Assembly: GCF_027172205.1 (NCBI RefSeq)
Contig: NC_070602.1
Span: 50,921,520-50,985,519 of the forward strand
DNA: 64,000 nucleotides
Direction: 5' to 3'
From: Podarcis raffonei
Lineage: Eukaryota; Chordata; Lepidosauria; Squamata; Lacertidae
Numbering within the stretch: position 1 is the stretch's first letter; every line of letters begins with the position of its first letter. A program made the translations under genes and the position numbers. A model generated the notes under the pieces. It saw only the letters and a program-made list of their open reading frames with translations, made no database searches and was not told where the DNA came from. Shown in pieces: positions 33,554-44,560 of the stretch.

Positions 33554-34475
33554 TTTCAGTTTGCATTTTTAATCTGAACTAATGATTGGATTGTGGTTCA
33601 AGTGCAGAGAGCACTCTGTGTGGACTGTGTGTTTGCAGCAGAGGCATGCATGTGCAAGGGAGAACATGTAAATCCTTTTTTGTTTCTCCGCTGCTCAGGC
33701 CTCTAAGCTAGCTTGCGGGGAACAAGAGAGCGAGAAAAGAAAAATATAAATTACAGCTCTGTCTGTAGATGTGTCCCATCAATGCTGTGGCTTAATGAGC
33801 AACCTCAGGCTATGCCGGAAACAAAAGGGAAATCACAAGCCGGGAGTCTATGTAAAGTTTCTATCTGTTTTGGTCTTTGATATCACTCCAGATCAGAGCA
33901 GCAGAGATCAGCAGAGGAATCCTATCCACAAGCTAGATGTGCATCTCCTCCCTACTATATTCTGTATATGTGCTCAGCCCATGATGGGAGGAGAAAAGTA
34001 CAAAAATTATGGATTGAAGATGACAGATACACCCCCAGCATGTCTTGAAACCCTACCAGTAGGCACCAATCACCTACTCTACTGGCAACAATGCCCACAA
34101 TGTTAGCTCACACATGGAAAGTGTCAATGAACTTGGGTCAACATGAATACATCCCTGTATCAACACACATGCAAAATGACACCTCAGCATCTTCAGTCAC
34201 TCAAGCATCCCTGCAGGCAGAGGCTTTAATTCCCTCACAAGTACAGTTTTAGATTTCAACACACAAAGGGGAAGAAGGAATGGTTCTCTGGGCCGGATGC
34301 CTGCAGAGGTAAACACAGCTGTCCTGGGACAAGGGATCAAGACAAGGGTTTCTCACCCAGCGAGGGGAACACTCATATGAATAGCAGCTAAAGGGGAGGG
34401 GTCAGGATCAATGATATTGACAGCAGCACCCAGTGGCTCACTCCACAAGGATGTGAAACAGGCAATGGGAGTTTG

Positions 34476-36324
34476 TTTTTTTTATATAATATTTTTATTG
34501 AACAATTTTTTATATAACAGAAACAAAACATACATGAACAAACATTCAACAATAATAAAACATAAAACAAGTACCATTTCATAACCCAATTTCTAAACCT
34601 TACTTCCTCGACCTCCTCTTACTTCCCGTTTCTGTATTCCAAATTCTTACAGTTATTCAGCGAAATCTTGCCTTATTTTATTATAAATTTATGCTAATCA
34701 CCCTTATTCTCTTTGTCATAACCATTACTGATAGTAACCATTTGTTTTAATCCAACATCATTCTAACTGTCTCCAATTTTATAATATTTCTTTAAATAGT
34801 CCTTGAACTTTTTCCATTCTTCTTCCGCCGCTTCTCTTCCCTGGTCTCGGATTCTGCTCGTCATCTCTGCCAAGCTCATATAGTCCATCACCTTCATCTG
34901 CCATTCTTCCAGTGTGGGTAGATCCTGTGTCTTCCAGTACTTTGCAATAAGTATTCTAGCTGCTGTTGTAGCATACATAAAAAAAGTTGTATCTGTCTTT
35001 AACACCCCCTGGCCGACAATACCCAAGAGAAAGGCCTCTGGTTTCTTGGGGAAAGTATATTTAAATACCTTTTTCAGTTCGTTATAAATCATTTCCCAGA
35101 ATGCCTTAATCTTCGGGCACGTCCACCAGAGGTGAAAGAATGTACCTTCCTTTTCTTTACATTTCCAACATTTATTATCAGGCAAGTGATAGATCTTTGC
35201 AAGCTTGACTGGGGTTATGTACCACCTATAAATCATTTTCATTATATTTTCTCTTAAGGCGTTACACGCCGTAAACTTCAACCCGGTGGTCCACAACTTT
35301 TCCCAATCAGCAAACATGATGTTATGACCAATGTCCTGAGCCCATTTAATCATACTTGATTTTACCATTTCATCTTGTGTATTCCATTTCAGCAGCAGAT
35401 CATACATTTTTGACAAATTCTTAGTACTGGATTCTAACAGTTCAGTCTCTAATTTTGATTTTTCCACCTGGAAGCCTATTTTTCTGTCTAGTTTAAACAC
35501 TTCATTTATTTGGTGATAATGTAACCAATCTCTCACCTTCCCTTTTAATTTTTCAAAACTCTGCAATCTCAGTTTGTCCCCTTCCTTTTCCAAAATTTCC
35601 CAATATCTTGGCCATTTCGACTCCATATTTAGCTTTTTAACTGCCTTAGCTTCCATTGGTGATAACCATCTTGGAGTCTTATTTTCCAGCAAGTCCTTAT
35701 ATTTAACCCAGACATTCAGCAGTGCTTTTCTGACAATATGGTTTTTGAAACTTTTATGCGCTTTAACCTTGTCATACCACAAATATGCATGCCACCCAAA
35801 AATATTGTTAAATCCTTCCAAATCCAAAATGTCTGTGTTTTCAAGAAGCAGCCATTCTTTTAGCCAGCAGAAAGCTGCCGCTTCATAGTACAATTTAAAG
35901 TCTGGCAGGGCAAACCCCCCTCTTTCCTTTGAATCCGTTAATATCTTAAATTTTATTCTGGGCTTCTTGCCCTGCCAGACAAATTTAGATATATCTTTCT
36001 GCCACTTCTTGAAACAGTCCATTTTATCCATTATTTGTAATGTTTGAAACAAAAACAACATTCTTGGCAAAACATTCATTTTTATAACTGCAATTCGACC
36101 TAACAAGGAAAGCTTCAAGTTTGACCATATTTCTAGATCTTTTTTCACTTCTGTCCAAGTTTTTTCATAATTGTCTTTAAATAAATTCACATTCTTAGCT
36201 GTCATATTCACACCCAAATATTTCACTTTTTTAGCCACAGTCAACCCCGTCTCATTCTGAAACCTTTCTTTTTCAATCTGTGTTAGATTTTTCTCCAATA
36301 CCTTAGTCTTTAACTTATTCAATT
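34476..36324 (-). mobile_element. 5'-truncated L1 LINE with 17-bp duplication
   Basis: An 1849-bp minus-oriented L1 covering the last third of ORF2 and the 3' UTR. It is bounded by an identical 17-bp repeat, CAGGCAATGGGAGTTTG (34459-34475 and 36325-36341). On the minus strand AATAAA (34499-34494) stands about 18 nt before the short A-rich end at 34476. The perfect duplication and unbroken ORF2 frame indicate a recent insertion by target-primed reverse transcription. Confidence 0.95.
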
Positions 36325-36331
36325 CAGGCAA
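34763..36331 (-). CDS. L1 ORF2p C-terminal part, 522 codons open
   Basis: The frame runs without a stop from the insertion point to TGA at 34763. The first one or two codons come from the flanking duplication, so there is no native start. Residues 1-100 correspond to the region after the RT palm (KVKYLGVNMT, then LLGRIAVIKMNVLPRMLFLF). A C-terminal zinc-knuckle-like motif CX2CX8HX4C sits at residues 388-405 (CWKCKEKEG... H... WWTC). The endonuclease and RT catalytic domains are absent, so the product, if made, could not retrotranspose. Full L1 ORF2p is about 1250-1280 residues. Inside the element only; not a host gene. Confidence 0.9.
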   Translation of the reverse strand: MPELNKLKTKVLEKNLTQIEKERFQNETGLTVAKKVKYLGVNMTAKNVNLFKDNYEKTWTEVKKDLEIWSNLKLSLLGRIAVIKMNVLPRMLFLFQTLQIMDKMDCFKKWQKDISKFVWQGKKPRIKFKILTDSKERGGFALPDFKLYYEAAAFCWLKEWLLLENTDILDLEGFNNIFGWHAYLWYDKVKAHKSFKNHIVRKALLNVWVKYKDLLENKTPRWLSPMEAKAVKKLNMESKWPRYWEILEKEGDKLRLQSFEKLKGKVRDWLHYHQINEVFKLDRKIGFQVEKSKLETELLESSTKNLSKMYDLLLKWNTQDEMVKSSMIKWAQDIGHNIMFADWEKLWTTGLKFTACNALRENIMKMIYRWYITPVKLAKIYHLPDNKCWKCKEKEGTFFHLWWTCPKIKAFWEMIYNELKKVFKYTFPKKPEAFLLGIVGQGVLKTDTTFFMYATTAARILIAKYWKTQDLPTLEEWQMKVMDYMSLAEMTSRIRDQGREAAEEEWKKFKDYLKKYYKIGDS

Positions 36332-36869
36332 TGGGAGTTTGAGCCTTACTATGGGTGAATGCCCTCACTTACCTTTGCATGCCTGGGGGGAAATGAATAA
36401 TGTCATTGGCAAGGAGAGGGTTTTTGTCCACAGTGCAAACTCAACAGCACAGTTCCCTAACTAACCACTCAGCCACAGTGGCAGACAAGAAGGGGCATAT
36501 TTCTTTCTTTCCGTCCTAAACCACAAGACCCAGTTGTTACCAGGAGACCCAACCTTGCAGCTTCCATTTTGGGTATCTCCCCCTCACCTTGACTCCAAAG
36601 TCTCCATTACACCAGGATTGTAGAATAAGCTGAGATTTTGGCACCCACGACAAGCCCTTCAGCAGACAGACTCAACGAGAAGACCGCACCCTAAAAGGAA
36701 AGATATCTGAATTATCATTTTCTTGTTTTAAATGTAAAACTCAGTATGACTTGCTTCATATTTTCTGTTGGCCATCCCTTCAAATTGTGAGCTTTTCCTT
36801 TCGCAGCTGTGTTCATAAGACATCTACTCCCCCACCCATCCCATACAAAAATTTACAGTCTTCAGAAAC

Positions 36870-36957
36870 TAATCCTATACATGTCTATCCAGAAGTAAGT
36901 CCCAAGTGAATTCGATGGAACTCACTCTCTGCTAAGTGTGTATAGGAGTGCAGCCTA
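36870..36957. repeat. AGTAAGTCC-type palindromic repeat, near complete
   Basis: AATCCTATACATGTCTATCC, AGAAGTAAGTCCCAAGTG, TTCGATGGAACTCACTC and GTGTATAGGAGTGCAGCC. The two ends (AATCCTATACA / TGTATAGGAGT) are inverted repeats, the clearest sign that the family is a MITE. Confidence 0.65.
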
Positions 36958-38099
36958 TATGTATTTGTATTTAGTGTGTGCCTTTTTAAAAAGAACTAAA
37001 AAACATTTCATAAAGTAATTTTTAACTTTTCTGTGGTCCTTAGGAAGAAAATATACTTTTGAGCCCAGGATTTTCCGTGCTTGCTTTGGGCCAGGGAACT
37101 GAACTGTAACAAAAATGGAGAAAAGACCCAGAAAGCTTGTGTAAATTGGAACCAAATCAGAGGCATAATTTCTTGTACATATTGGGTCCAAGTTGGAACT
37201 CAGCAACAGAAGGTATTTTCAGGTTTCCAGTTAAATTAATGGTCTGGCTTTTTGAAAAATGTTAATATAGTTTGATTTTTTTTAAAATTGCCATGATGTT
37301 TTAATTCCAAAAGGATGCTACAAAGAAACATACCAGCATGTTACTAACTACAATCAAAAGCTCCGCCTGCCCCGCCCTCCGAAAACAACACTCTAGGATG
37401 AGGAAGGTAGCCAGGCTATGCATAAGAAGGTCTTTCCAGCTGCATGCCAGATGTTGGAACTAATAGCCCCACCCCCCAAATCACCAAAAGTTGTGTATCT
37501 TTTTAAATAGAATTTTTGGGTGCTTCCTAATGTAGCCTCTTGTTAGATTCTAGCATGAGTTGTATGATTCAGCAAAGTTGCCTTGCTCATGCAAGGACTT
37601 TTGCTTGTGCAGCAGAACTTCCCCTCCCTCTCTTTCCCCCAAATCTGTTCTAGGGGTCCCCTAACCCTCCAAAGCAGATGGGGGCAGCACAAGGCATGCA
37701 GGGAGAGGAGAGGAATGGAGACTCTCCATTGTGCTACTGGAAGTCCTTGTGCGTATGGGATCACTTTGTTGGATACAAGCCATTCTTTCTATGATCTCAG
37801 TTGCCCTTATTCAGCATCTGATTCCCTCTTCCAAATATTACATAGTTCTATCATGTCTCTTTTTTAAAAGACCATATAGTGATGGAGAATTAGTATCTCC
37901 ACTCTCCCAGAGGGAACAGGTAGGATTTTCAACCTGGCCAATGCGCGGAAGGAAGTTCTGATGAAGACAGGAATGGCAGACCTTTCATATGTCACCAATG
38001 AAAGGGTGATGAGATTATTTGGGGGAAAGCAATGTGTTTTAAATGTGTGGTGTTCATCCAACCTAAAAATCTCTTCATCCTCCTAAACATTGTTTATGA

Positions 38100-38158
38100 C
38101 AGCTGGCACTGATGGGGAGTCTGACAACAACTGAAGGGTCACAGACTGCCCATTCCTG
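38100..38158. mobile_element. Half copy of hAT-like MITE
   Basis: GCACTGATGGGGAGTCTGAC, AACAACTGAAGGGTCACAG, then GCCCATTCCTG. Right arm of the CAGGGGTGGGGAACC family. Confidence 0.5.
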
Positions 38159-38931
38159 CCAAAAAAACCCCAAAGCACCATTTTAAGCCAATAAATCTAT
38201 AGTGATCTTCCCCAAGGAATCCTGGTGCTGAAAGGATGTGATGGAGGACTCCAGTCCTTGACAAAGAACTTTTCTATGGAGGGAAATGGTGGCATCTACA
38301 CAGGCTAAACTTTGCACACGAACAGAGAAGTTGTGTGCTGTTCTAAGCAGACCGTTTTCTTTCATAGCTGTCCTTAGATGGCCTGATAAAAATATCTCTA
38401 TCAGCTCTTCAGAGAGTAAATTTGTAAAAAGAGGTTGAACGCCTCCACAGCATAAATAAAAAGCAGCAACCCAGTCATGTTTCATCCTCCTCCTCCCAGT
38501 TCAAATAACATTGTTTTAGTCCCTGGCAGCCTCACCCCATGGTAGGTAATTACAGACTTTAACTTGGGGAAAACAGAGACGAAGTGGAGGAAACCCTCAT
38601 TAGAAAATCATCTTTCAAACAGAAACCCCCAAATGTAATGTCTGCGGCAGCATGCCAGAGCCGCCACAACTCATCAGAACAAAGCTTATGCTTACTCTGT
38701 GATAAGGGGGTGAAGTGTTAAAGAGAGATTTCATAGGATCACTTTGTTAAAGTTGTTCTGGGGAGAGGAGGGCTTTGGGAGAATTACAGTGCTTTCAATA
38801 ATAAAGAATGCTCTCTCTTTTTCCTTTTTCATCCTCACTCTTCCTATATGGGCAGAGCACTCCTACATAGATCTTATGCACCACCACCTCAGAACTAAAA
38901 GGGAGGGGTGCACCCAGACCCTCTTTCTATG

Positions 38932-39070
38932 CTAGGGGTGAGGAAACTGTGGTCCTCCAAATACTGTACTCCAGCTCCCACCATCCATTGTCTGTTGGCC
39001 CTGCTGACTGGAGCTGATGGGAATTGAGGCCTAAAGCATCCCAAGGGCCACTGGTTCCCACCCACTCTTG
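38932..39070. mobile_element. hAT-like MITE, CAGGGGTGGGGAACC family
   Basis: Left end CTAGGGGTGAGGAAACTGTG, right end CACTGGTTCCCACCCACTC, with paired arms across about 139 bp. Full length but diverged. Confidence 0.7.
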
Positions 39071-39628
39071 TTCTATGCAACTGTGCTTCCAACCTGTGGA
39101 TCTGCCACTATCATGTTTAGTTTAGCTCTGTGAAAGCTTCAGGCTATGATTCTCAGGATTTTGATTTCTGCTGCCACATCTGAAGCAGTTGAAGAAACCT
39201 CCAAATTGCGCCTCACAAAGAACGTTGTTCACTCCAAATGCATTGGGCCTAATGAACTCTCCATCTCTGATGTTCTTTCTTTCTTTTTTATTCACCTCTG
39301 ATGTTATTTAGCTTATGTGTTTTTTGTTCTGTTTTTTCATCGTTCCTCTCCCCCACCCCCAATCCACACACACTGGTGTCTTCCTCCTTACATTTGGGGG
39401 AGCCCGAATGACACGGGCTCAATTTCTGCCTTTAGGGCATCTGCTTAGGGGTAACAGGGGTAGGGTGGTTTAATCAGATTTTCATCTCTGTGTAATGCAC
39501 TGGCTGAATTTTAATATTCTTTTCTCACTTCACAGAAGGGAGCCGAGAAAAAGGTTTTTTTTACCTCCTGGCCTTGCCATTCAGATATGTTGACATTTCC
39601 ATTTGGTCTTTCCTCTGATGCAGAGTTT

Positions 39629-39673
39629 TGACGTCAGGTGGGCTGGTTAATAGCTTGAAGTGTATATGACTCA
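39629..39673. promoter_or_regulatory. Candidate CRE (TGACGTCA) and AP-1 (TGACTCA) sites
   Basis: A perfect palindromic CRE lies at 39629-39636 and an AP-1 heptamer at 39667-39673, 31 bp apart, in non-repeat DNA about 10 kb upstream of CREB3L1. Such short motifs occur by chance, so this is only a candidate element. Confidence 0.3.
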
Positions 39674-40069
39674 CTCAGCAGTGGGGTGTGCAATGGGATT
39701 TGTAGCATGGCCTTTCCTCTTTCGTATTGCTTGTTAGGGCTGCGTGTGTGGTTTTTTTAAAAAAAATAAATAAATAGCATGAAACCTGATTCACAACTTG
39801 AGAGGAGGTGCAGCTCAGTTCAGGCTCTAATAGGCATCTCCATGGCAACTGGTTTTACAGACATACTTGAAATGTCACTATTACAGCAAGCCGTCATCAT
39901 TGTCCCTTTCGGTCGGCTTTGGCAAGCATCTGCTCCCTCTAGAAATCCATCTAGCCAATCAGGTCGCAGGACTCGCTTTGCTCAACCAAAACCCATTGCT
40001 ACGCACTGGAGTTCAAGCTATGTTTTCTAAATCAAAGCAAACTGAGGTAGTTTCATATTGGATCAGACT

Positions 40070-40094
40070 TTTGTTTGTTTGTTTGTTTGTTTGT
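40070..40094. repeat. (TTTG)n microsatellite
   Basis: Six uninterrupted TTTG units. Confidence 0.9.
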
Positions 40095-40257
40095 AAGGAG
40101 CAGTTATAAAGTGCCGCTGTGAGGTTGGTGCTAAGTGCCTTACATAAAACCGTAGCAAATGCTGTTTTGAGGTAGCAAGTTGATCATGTTGAATTAGCTT
40201 GCTGCGTTGTTGCTAGGCGCAAGTGGAAGTTTTTGCATGGTTCCCATGTAAGAATGC

Positions 40258-40620
40258 ATGCTAAGCATTGTGGTTACGTCAGGACTGGATTACTGCAATG
40301 CACACTATGTGAGACTTCCCCAGCGCTTGTTCCAGAAGCTGCAATTAGTGAAGAATTCTGCAGCATGGTTGCTGGCAGGAGTGAGGCATTGTCAGCATAT
40401 AACACCTGTGCTTGGAAATCTACACTGGTTTCCAGTTTTCTACCAGGTGTAGCAAGGTATTACTATTAGTAAATAAAGCCCTTAACAATTTAGGACTATT
40501 TATCTGTGAGATTGCATTGCCCCATATTGACTGCCTAGCTCTGTGGAACCGGCACTGTTACACGTGCTACAGAATACCTGTTCTGCAATAATATCTGTTC
40601 TGCACTTGTAAGAAATCAAT
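40258..40620 (+). mobile_element. L2-clade LINE ORF2 segment, left part
   Basis: The frame reads VTSGLDYCNAHYVRLPQRLF, then KLQLVKNSAAWLLAGV and HITPVLGNLHWFPV. These are the LDYCN.L..GLP / LQ.VQNAAARL / HITPVL..LHWLPV blocks of L2-type ORF2 beyond the RT domain. It is degraded after about 40450 and is interrupted at 40620 by an L1 fragment. Confidence 0.8.
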
Positions 40621-40918
40621 ACCCCCCCCCCTTTTAAAAATATTTTACTTTTCAGGTTTAAAAAAAATTACAATCACACAAATTAATTTCATTTTCCAAT
40701 AAAAAATGCATAATTTGACTTCCTTTCCCCTCCTCCTGTGGTTTCTTATGTTTTAATTTTCATTACTGCACCTGCCACTTAATTCCATTTATTAACTGTT
40801 CCCAATGTTTTCCTTAATAAATATATTCAGCTGCTTGTTTTACATTAATCCTGCTAATGAACTTAGTTGTTTACAATATTTTTCAAATAATCCACAAATC
40901 TTTCCCATCCTTCGTTAA
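40621..40918 (-). mobile_element. L1 3' fragment inserted in the L2 copy
   Basis: A 298-bp T-rich insert bounded by an identical 11-bp repeat AAGAAATCAAT (40610-40620 and 40919-40929). Its T-rich left end and its type of sequence (TTTTACTTTTCAGG, AATTCCATTTATTAACTG) fit a minus-oriented L1 3' UTR, 5'-truncated. The terminal C10 run at 40622-40631 is odd for a poly(A)-tailed L1. Family assignment is moderate; the insertion itself is clear. Confidence 0.7.
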
Positions 40919-40929
40919 AAGAAATCAAT

Positions 40930-41075
40930 CTTTTAGCATGGCAGCACCTACACTTTGGAACTCCTTGCCTTTTGACATCTGGCTTAAAAGAATGAAGCAA
41001 GATAAAGCGTATGATAGCTCAAATCTTGAACACTTGCTGACAGCAGATCATGTAAAATATCCTATATTATTTTGA
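40930..41075 (+). mobile_element. L2-clade LINE ORF2 segment, right part
   Basis: The L2 frame resumes after the insert: SFSMAAPTLWNSLPFDIW, the conserved FS.AAP.LWN.LP motif near the L2 ORF2 C-terminus, then an open stretch to TGA at 41073. It belongs with 40258-40620. Confidence 0.75.
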
Positions 41076-42194
41076 GGGGGAGGGACACTATAAGGAACCT
41101 TTAACTATACTTGCAGATGTGGCCCTAAAGCCAGCACTTCTGAAGGACATGTGCCTATGGAGGGTGTGGCCAAAGTGAAATATTGGCATAGCCAAAGTCA
41201 GTGTGTGTCAATCACACACACGGTCAGAGACACTGTGCAGATCAGCAGAGAATCAGAGAGAACATTTTCCACGTGCTGGGATGGACAGAGTGGATTAAAC
41301 CTACAGGAAAGGAAGAAAAGGTTTACCCTGTTCTCAATTTCTCCCAAGTGAATAATAGTAGTTATTGATACCAGGTCTTCACAAAGCAAAGATATCGTAA
41401 GGAATAAAACATTATGACCTTTTTTTTTTTATTTTTTTGAGGTCAGAAACATGACAGTACCCTGGAGGCCCTTTTCAAAGATTCATGGCAGCAGAGAATA
41501 GCTGCTGGGAGAGAGCGTGTTAGCAATCTCTGCAGTTTATGACTTGCCTACTTTAAACAAACTTTAACAGCTAGGAGATGTTCCAGCTGAAGCGCTTGGT
41601 TGGAAATTCCATCCATCAGAGCAATTTTTCTCCTCCAGGCATGTACAGTTGATGTGGCAGCTTTGAACCTTGTCACGATGTTCCCCTCTGTTTTCCCCTC
41701 CCCAAGTGTGTTAAGTGATCGATGCATGTGGATTTGTGGACCCTATGCCTGGTTTGCACAGATCAGTGGTCCTGATAAGAGAGCTATGTAGCTTAGCTTT
41801 TTAGAAAGACCACCTCATAATTTCAGAACCTCGGTTAAAGAGTGTGTTGATCAGGAATGAGGACTGGCAGCAGGATAACAGTACATGTTTATATTCTACT
41901 CCTAAGCTTAGTCCAGCGCAGAGATAGGAATGTCTTAGCTATCTCAAAATGCAATGCCCCAGAAAGGCAAGGAATGCTAAATTGGATATATATCAGTGCA
42001 GCAACTTCATGATTACACAGATAATATTTATTATTAACGTATGTTTATCTTATTATTATATTTTAAATTTTTAACTATTTATTAAAGCAATTTATATACT
42101 GCTTAACTACAATAGTCTCTAAGCAATTTACAGAGATACAGTAGAAAAAAAGAGAGGCAAAGCTATAAAATCAGTTGCTGGAAACCACAGGAAG

Positions 42195-42302
42195 AGAGAC
42201 TGCTCTTGCACTTAAATTCTGCTTCCCACAGGCAACAGGTTGGCCACTGTGAGAACAGGATGCAATTGGCCTGATCCAGCAGGCTCTTCTTATGTTCTTA
42301 AA
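42195..42302 (+). mobile_element. CR1 LINE 3' end, second subfamily
   Basis: GACTGCTCTTGCACTTAAAT, CACTGTGAGAACAGGATGC, then CTGATCCAGCAGGCTCTTC and TTATGTTCTTA. Same terminus as 20350-20640. Confidence 0.75.
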
Positions 42303-42413
42303 ATCAAATGCCAATTAAAATGCCTGCTGGAACAAAATCCAGTACTATACTGAATAATTATAGCACCAGTAGTCTACCACTGCCTGTGAAGTACTGCATG
42401 GAATCAATGCAGC

Positions 42414-42486
42414 TGCACTTTTGGGAATAAGTCCCATTGGATTCAATAGGACTTATTTCTGAGTAGGCATGGTTCACTTTGCACTG
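42414..42486. repeat. AGTAAGTCC-type palindromic repeat
   Basis: GGGAATAAGTCCCATTGGAT, then TCAATAGGACTTATTTCTGA and GTAGGCATGG. Its palindromic centre CCCATTGGATTCAATAGG is well preserved. Confidence 0.65.
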
Positions 42487-43073
42487 TACATGTATACAAC
42501 TGGACTATGCGGGACTTGGTTTTGATCCAGAAGAGCTCTGCCTATGTTCATATGGCAAACGGATGTACTTAGCCAAGTGTTATCCCTGATCAGACTTGCA
42601 TCTTTATTTTGCAAAGAGCTCCCCAAACGGTTATTGTGGTTTTGGGTTTTTTATATTTCTAGTAAGAAATAAAATAAATATGAAAATCCCAAGGTCTGGA
42701 GATGAAAAGTGGTTGCAAAAGGCCAAAAGAGTTGACCCGCAATGACTGTAACCTAAATTGCTCACTTGTGGTTGAGGGCTCTGAATGGCTTTTTAAGGAG
42801 GGTTTCAAAAGGGAGTGGGAGGCCAAATGCCCCTCCTGATGAACCAGTGGCATTGGCTTTGGGAAGGGTTGACCCAGGGATGCCACAAAGGGAGGAAATT
42901 AAAACCTGTCTCCTCCTAGATTATTCAAAATTGAAGGCCGCAGAGCAAAGGCCCTTGTAACAAATGCTGGCGTGAGACTGAAAATAATTTCCTTTCATGT
43001 GCAAAATAGTGTTTAGATAAGGAGAAATACCAAAATGAATGAAAGCCTGGAGATGGAATGGGTAGAAGGAAGA

Positions 43074-43075
<2 letters not shown>

Positions 43076-43107
<32 letters not shown>
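43076..43107. repeat. (AC)n microsatellite
   Basis: Sixteen uninterrupted AC units. Confidence 0.95.
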
Positions 43108-43110
<3 letters not shown>

Positions 43111-43374
43111 AAATGCACAACCGTTTCTGTTTTTTTTTTAAGAAGAAAAATTTCAAAGGAAAACCTGTTACTTTGGATCTGGAAACAAAGCACAGAGAAT
43201 AAATGGTTGCATCAAAACTTCTGCATTTTTTAATCTCTGTGATGTTTCTCGGAGACCTCCATCTTGCCTAATCCTGCACTGTGATCCACATCTATGCTGC
43301 ATACAGTAAGTAAACCAACGATGACACACCAGCCTGCAGAACCAGAAAGGTTACTCGTTCCCAGTTATAGGGTG

Positions 43375-43717
43375 GTTTTATTTATTTCATTTATAATCCA
43401 TACTTTCAGAAGATCAAAACAGCAGCCGTGGTGCTCTCCCCTCCCACTCCCACTTGATCCTCACAACAACGATGATAAGGTAGGTTAGACTGAGAAAGGG
43501 TCATCTGATCAGCTTCATGGCTGAGTGGAGATTTGAACACAGAACTCCCCAACCCTAGTCCAACACACTAACCCAGGAATAGCCAAGGTGGTGCCCTCCA
43601 GATGCTCTTGGATTGCAGCTTACATCAACCCTGACCACTGTGGAGTGGATGAGAATTATGGTCAAATATCCATGTTGGCTATCCCTGCTCTATCCACTAC
43701 ACCACACTGCTTCTCTT
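43375..43717 (-). mobile_element. tRNA-derived SINE split by a hAT-like MITE
   Basis: On the minus strand the head is at the right (GTGTGGTGTAGTGGATAGAG). The rest of the body lies left of the insert: ATTTGAACACAGAACTCCCC on plus corresponds to the B-box region, then GGCTGAGTGGAG, GTAGGTTAGACTGAGAAAG and the A/T-rich tail at 43375. Same family as 44163 and 45340. Interrupted at 43574-43687. Confidence 0.75.
43574..43687. mobile_element. hAT-like MITE (CAGGGGTAGCC family) nested in SINE
   Basis: Ends CAGGAATAGCCAAGGTGG and TGTTGGCTATCCCTG are inverted. Flanking 8-mers CACTAACC (43566-43573) and CTCTATCC (43688-43695) agree at 6 of 8 positions, consistent with an old hAT target duplication inside the SINE sequence CTCTAACC. 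Confidence 0.78.
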
Positions 43718-43865
43718 TAGGTTCTTGGTCTGTTAGGCTTTCATAGTAGTGGTGGCAAAGAATTTGTGAAATATACGTAGCTCAGTAGTGCATGAGATGT
43801 ATTTTAACTTTATAGTATTTGTTTATAAAAAACATTTATATAACACCAATTCATTGATGGAGATG

Positions 43866-44110
43866 GAGAGCCAGCGTGGTGTAGTGGTTAAGAGCGATAG
43901 ACTCGTAATCTGGTGAACCAGGTTCGCGTCTCCGCTCCTCCACATGCAGCTGCTGGGTGACCTTGGGCTAGTCACACTTCTCTGAAGTCTCTCAGCCCCA
44001 CTCACCTCACAGAGTGTTTGTTGTGGGGGAGGAAGGGAAAAGAGATTGTGAGCCGCTTTCTTCGGGTAGTGATAAAGCGGAATATCAAATCCAAACTCTT
44101 CTTCTTCTTC
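43866..44110 (+). mobile_element. Sauria SINE
   Basis: GAGAGCCAGCGTGGTGTAGT (A box), GGTTCGCGTCTCCGCTCC (B box), CACATGCAGCTGCTGGGTGA, and the Bov-B-shared end AATCCAAACTCTTCTTCTTC. About 245 bp, full length, well preserved; transcribable in principle by RNA polymerase III. Confidence 0.92.
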
Positions 44111-44162
44111 ATACAATATAACATGGCAGTATATACAATAAAATAGAAAACACACACAAACC

Positions 44163-44340
44163 AGGGCTGTAGCTCAGGGGCAGAGACCAGGGTTCAAATC
44201 CTCCAACTCAACCATGAAACTCGCTAGGTGACCTTAGACCCATAACTATCTCTTAGCCTGGCCCACCTCACATGGTTGTTGTGAGGATGCACTGTGGAAA
44301 GGACAAAAACTATGCATCCCACCTTGAAATCATTTGAGAA

Positions 44341-44343
<3 letters not shown>
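44163..44343 (+). mobile_element. tRNA-derived SINE
   Basis: GGGCTGTAGCTCAGGGGCAG (A box), GGGTTCAAATCCTCC (B box), GCTAGGTGACCTTAGACCC, GTTGTTGTGAGGATGCACTG. The tail passes into a (GT)n array at 44344. Confidence 0.75.

Positions 44344-44382
<39 letters not shown>
44344..44382. repeat. (GT)n microsatellite
   Basis: About 19 GT units, directly at the 3' end of the SINE at 44163. Confidence 0.95.
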
Positions 44383-44384
<2 letters not shown>

Positions 44385-44485
44385 ACACTCACCTAGAATA
44401 TTTGTATTACTACTGTATTATTACTGGCATCTTTCATTTAATCTCCTATAAAATTCTGATTAATTATCATGGCAACTCAGTGTCA

Positions 44486-44560
44486 TGTATAATATTATTA
44501 TTATTACAAATTATTAGCCGCCTTTCACCCTAAGGTTACAACAATTTAAACACAACATGG
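44486..44560 (-). mobile_element. LINE 3' tail
   Basis: TAATATTATTATTATTACAA, then TTAGCCGCCTTTCACCCTAA, GGTTACAACAATTTAAACAC. Minus-oriented; same type as 21368. Confidence 0.45.

Noticed and set aside
42921-43193. Poly-Val/Cys frames over (AC)n
   Set aside because: Microsatellite translation.
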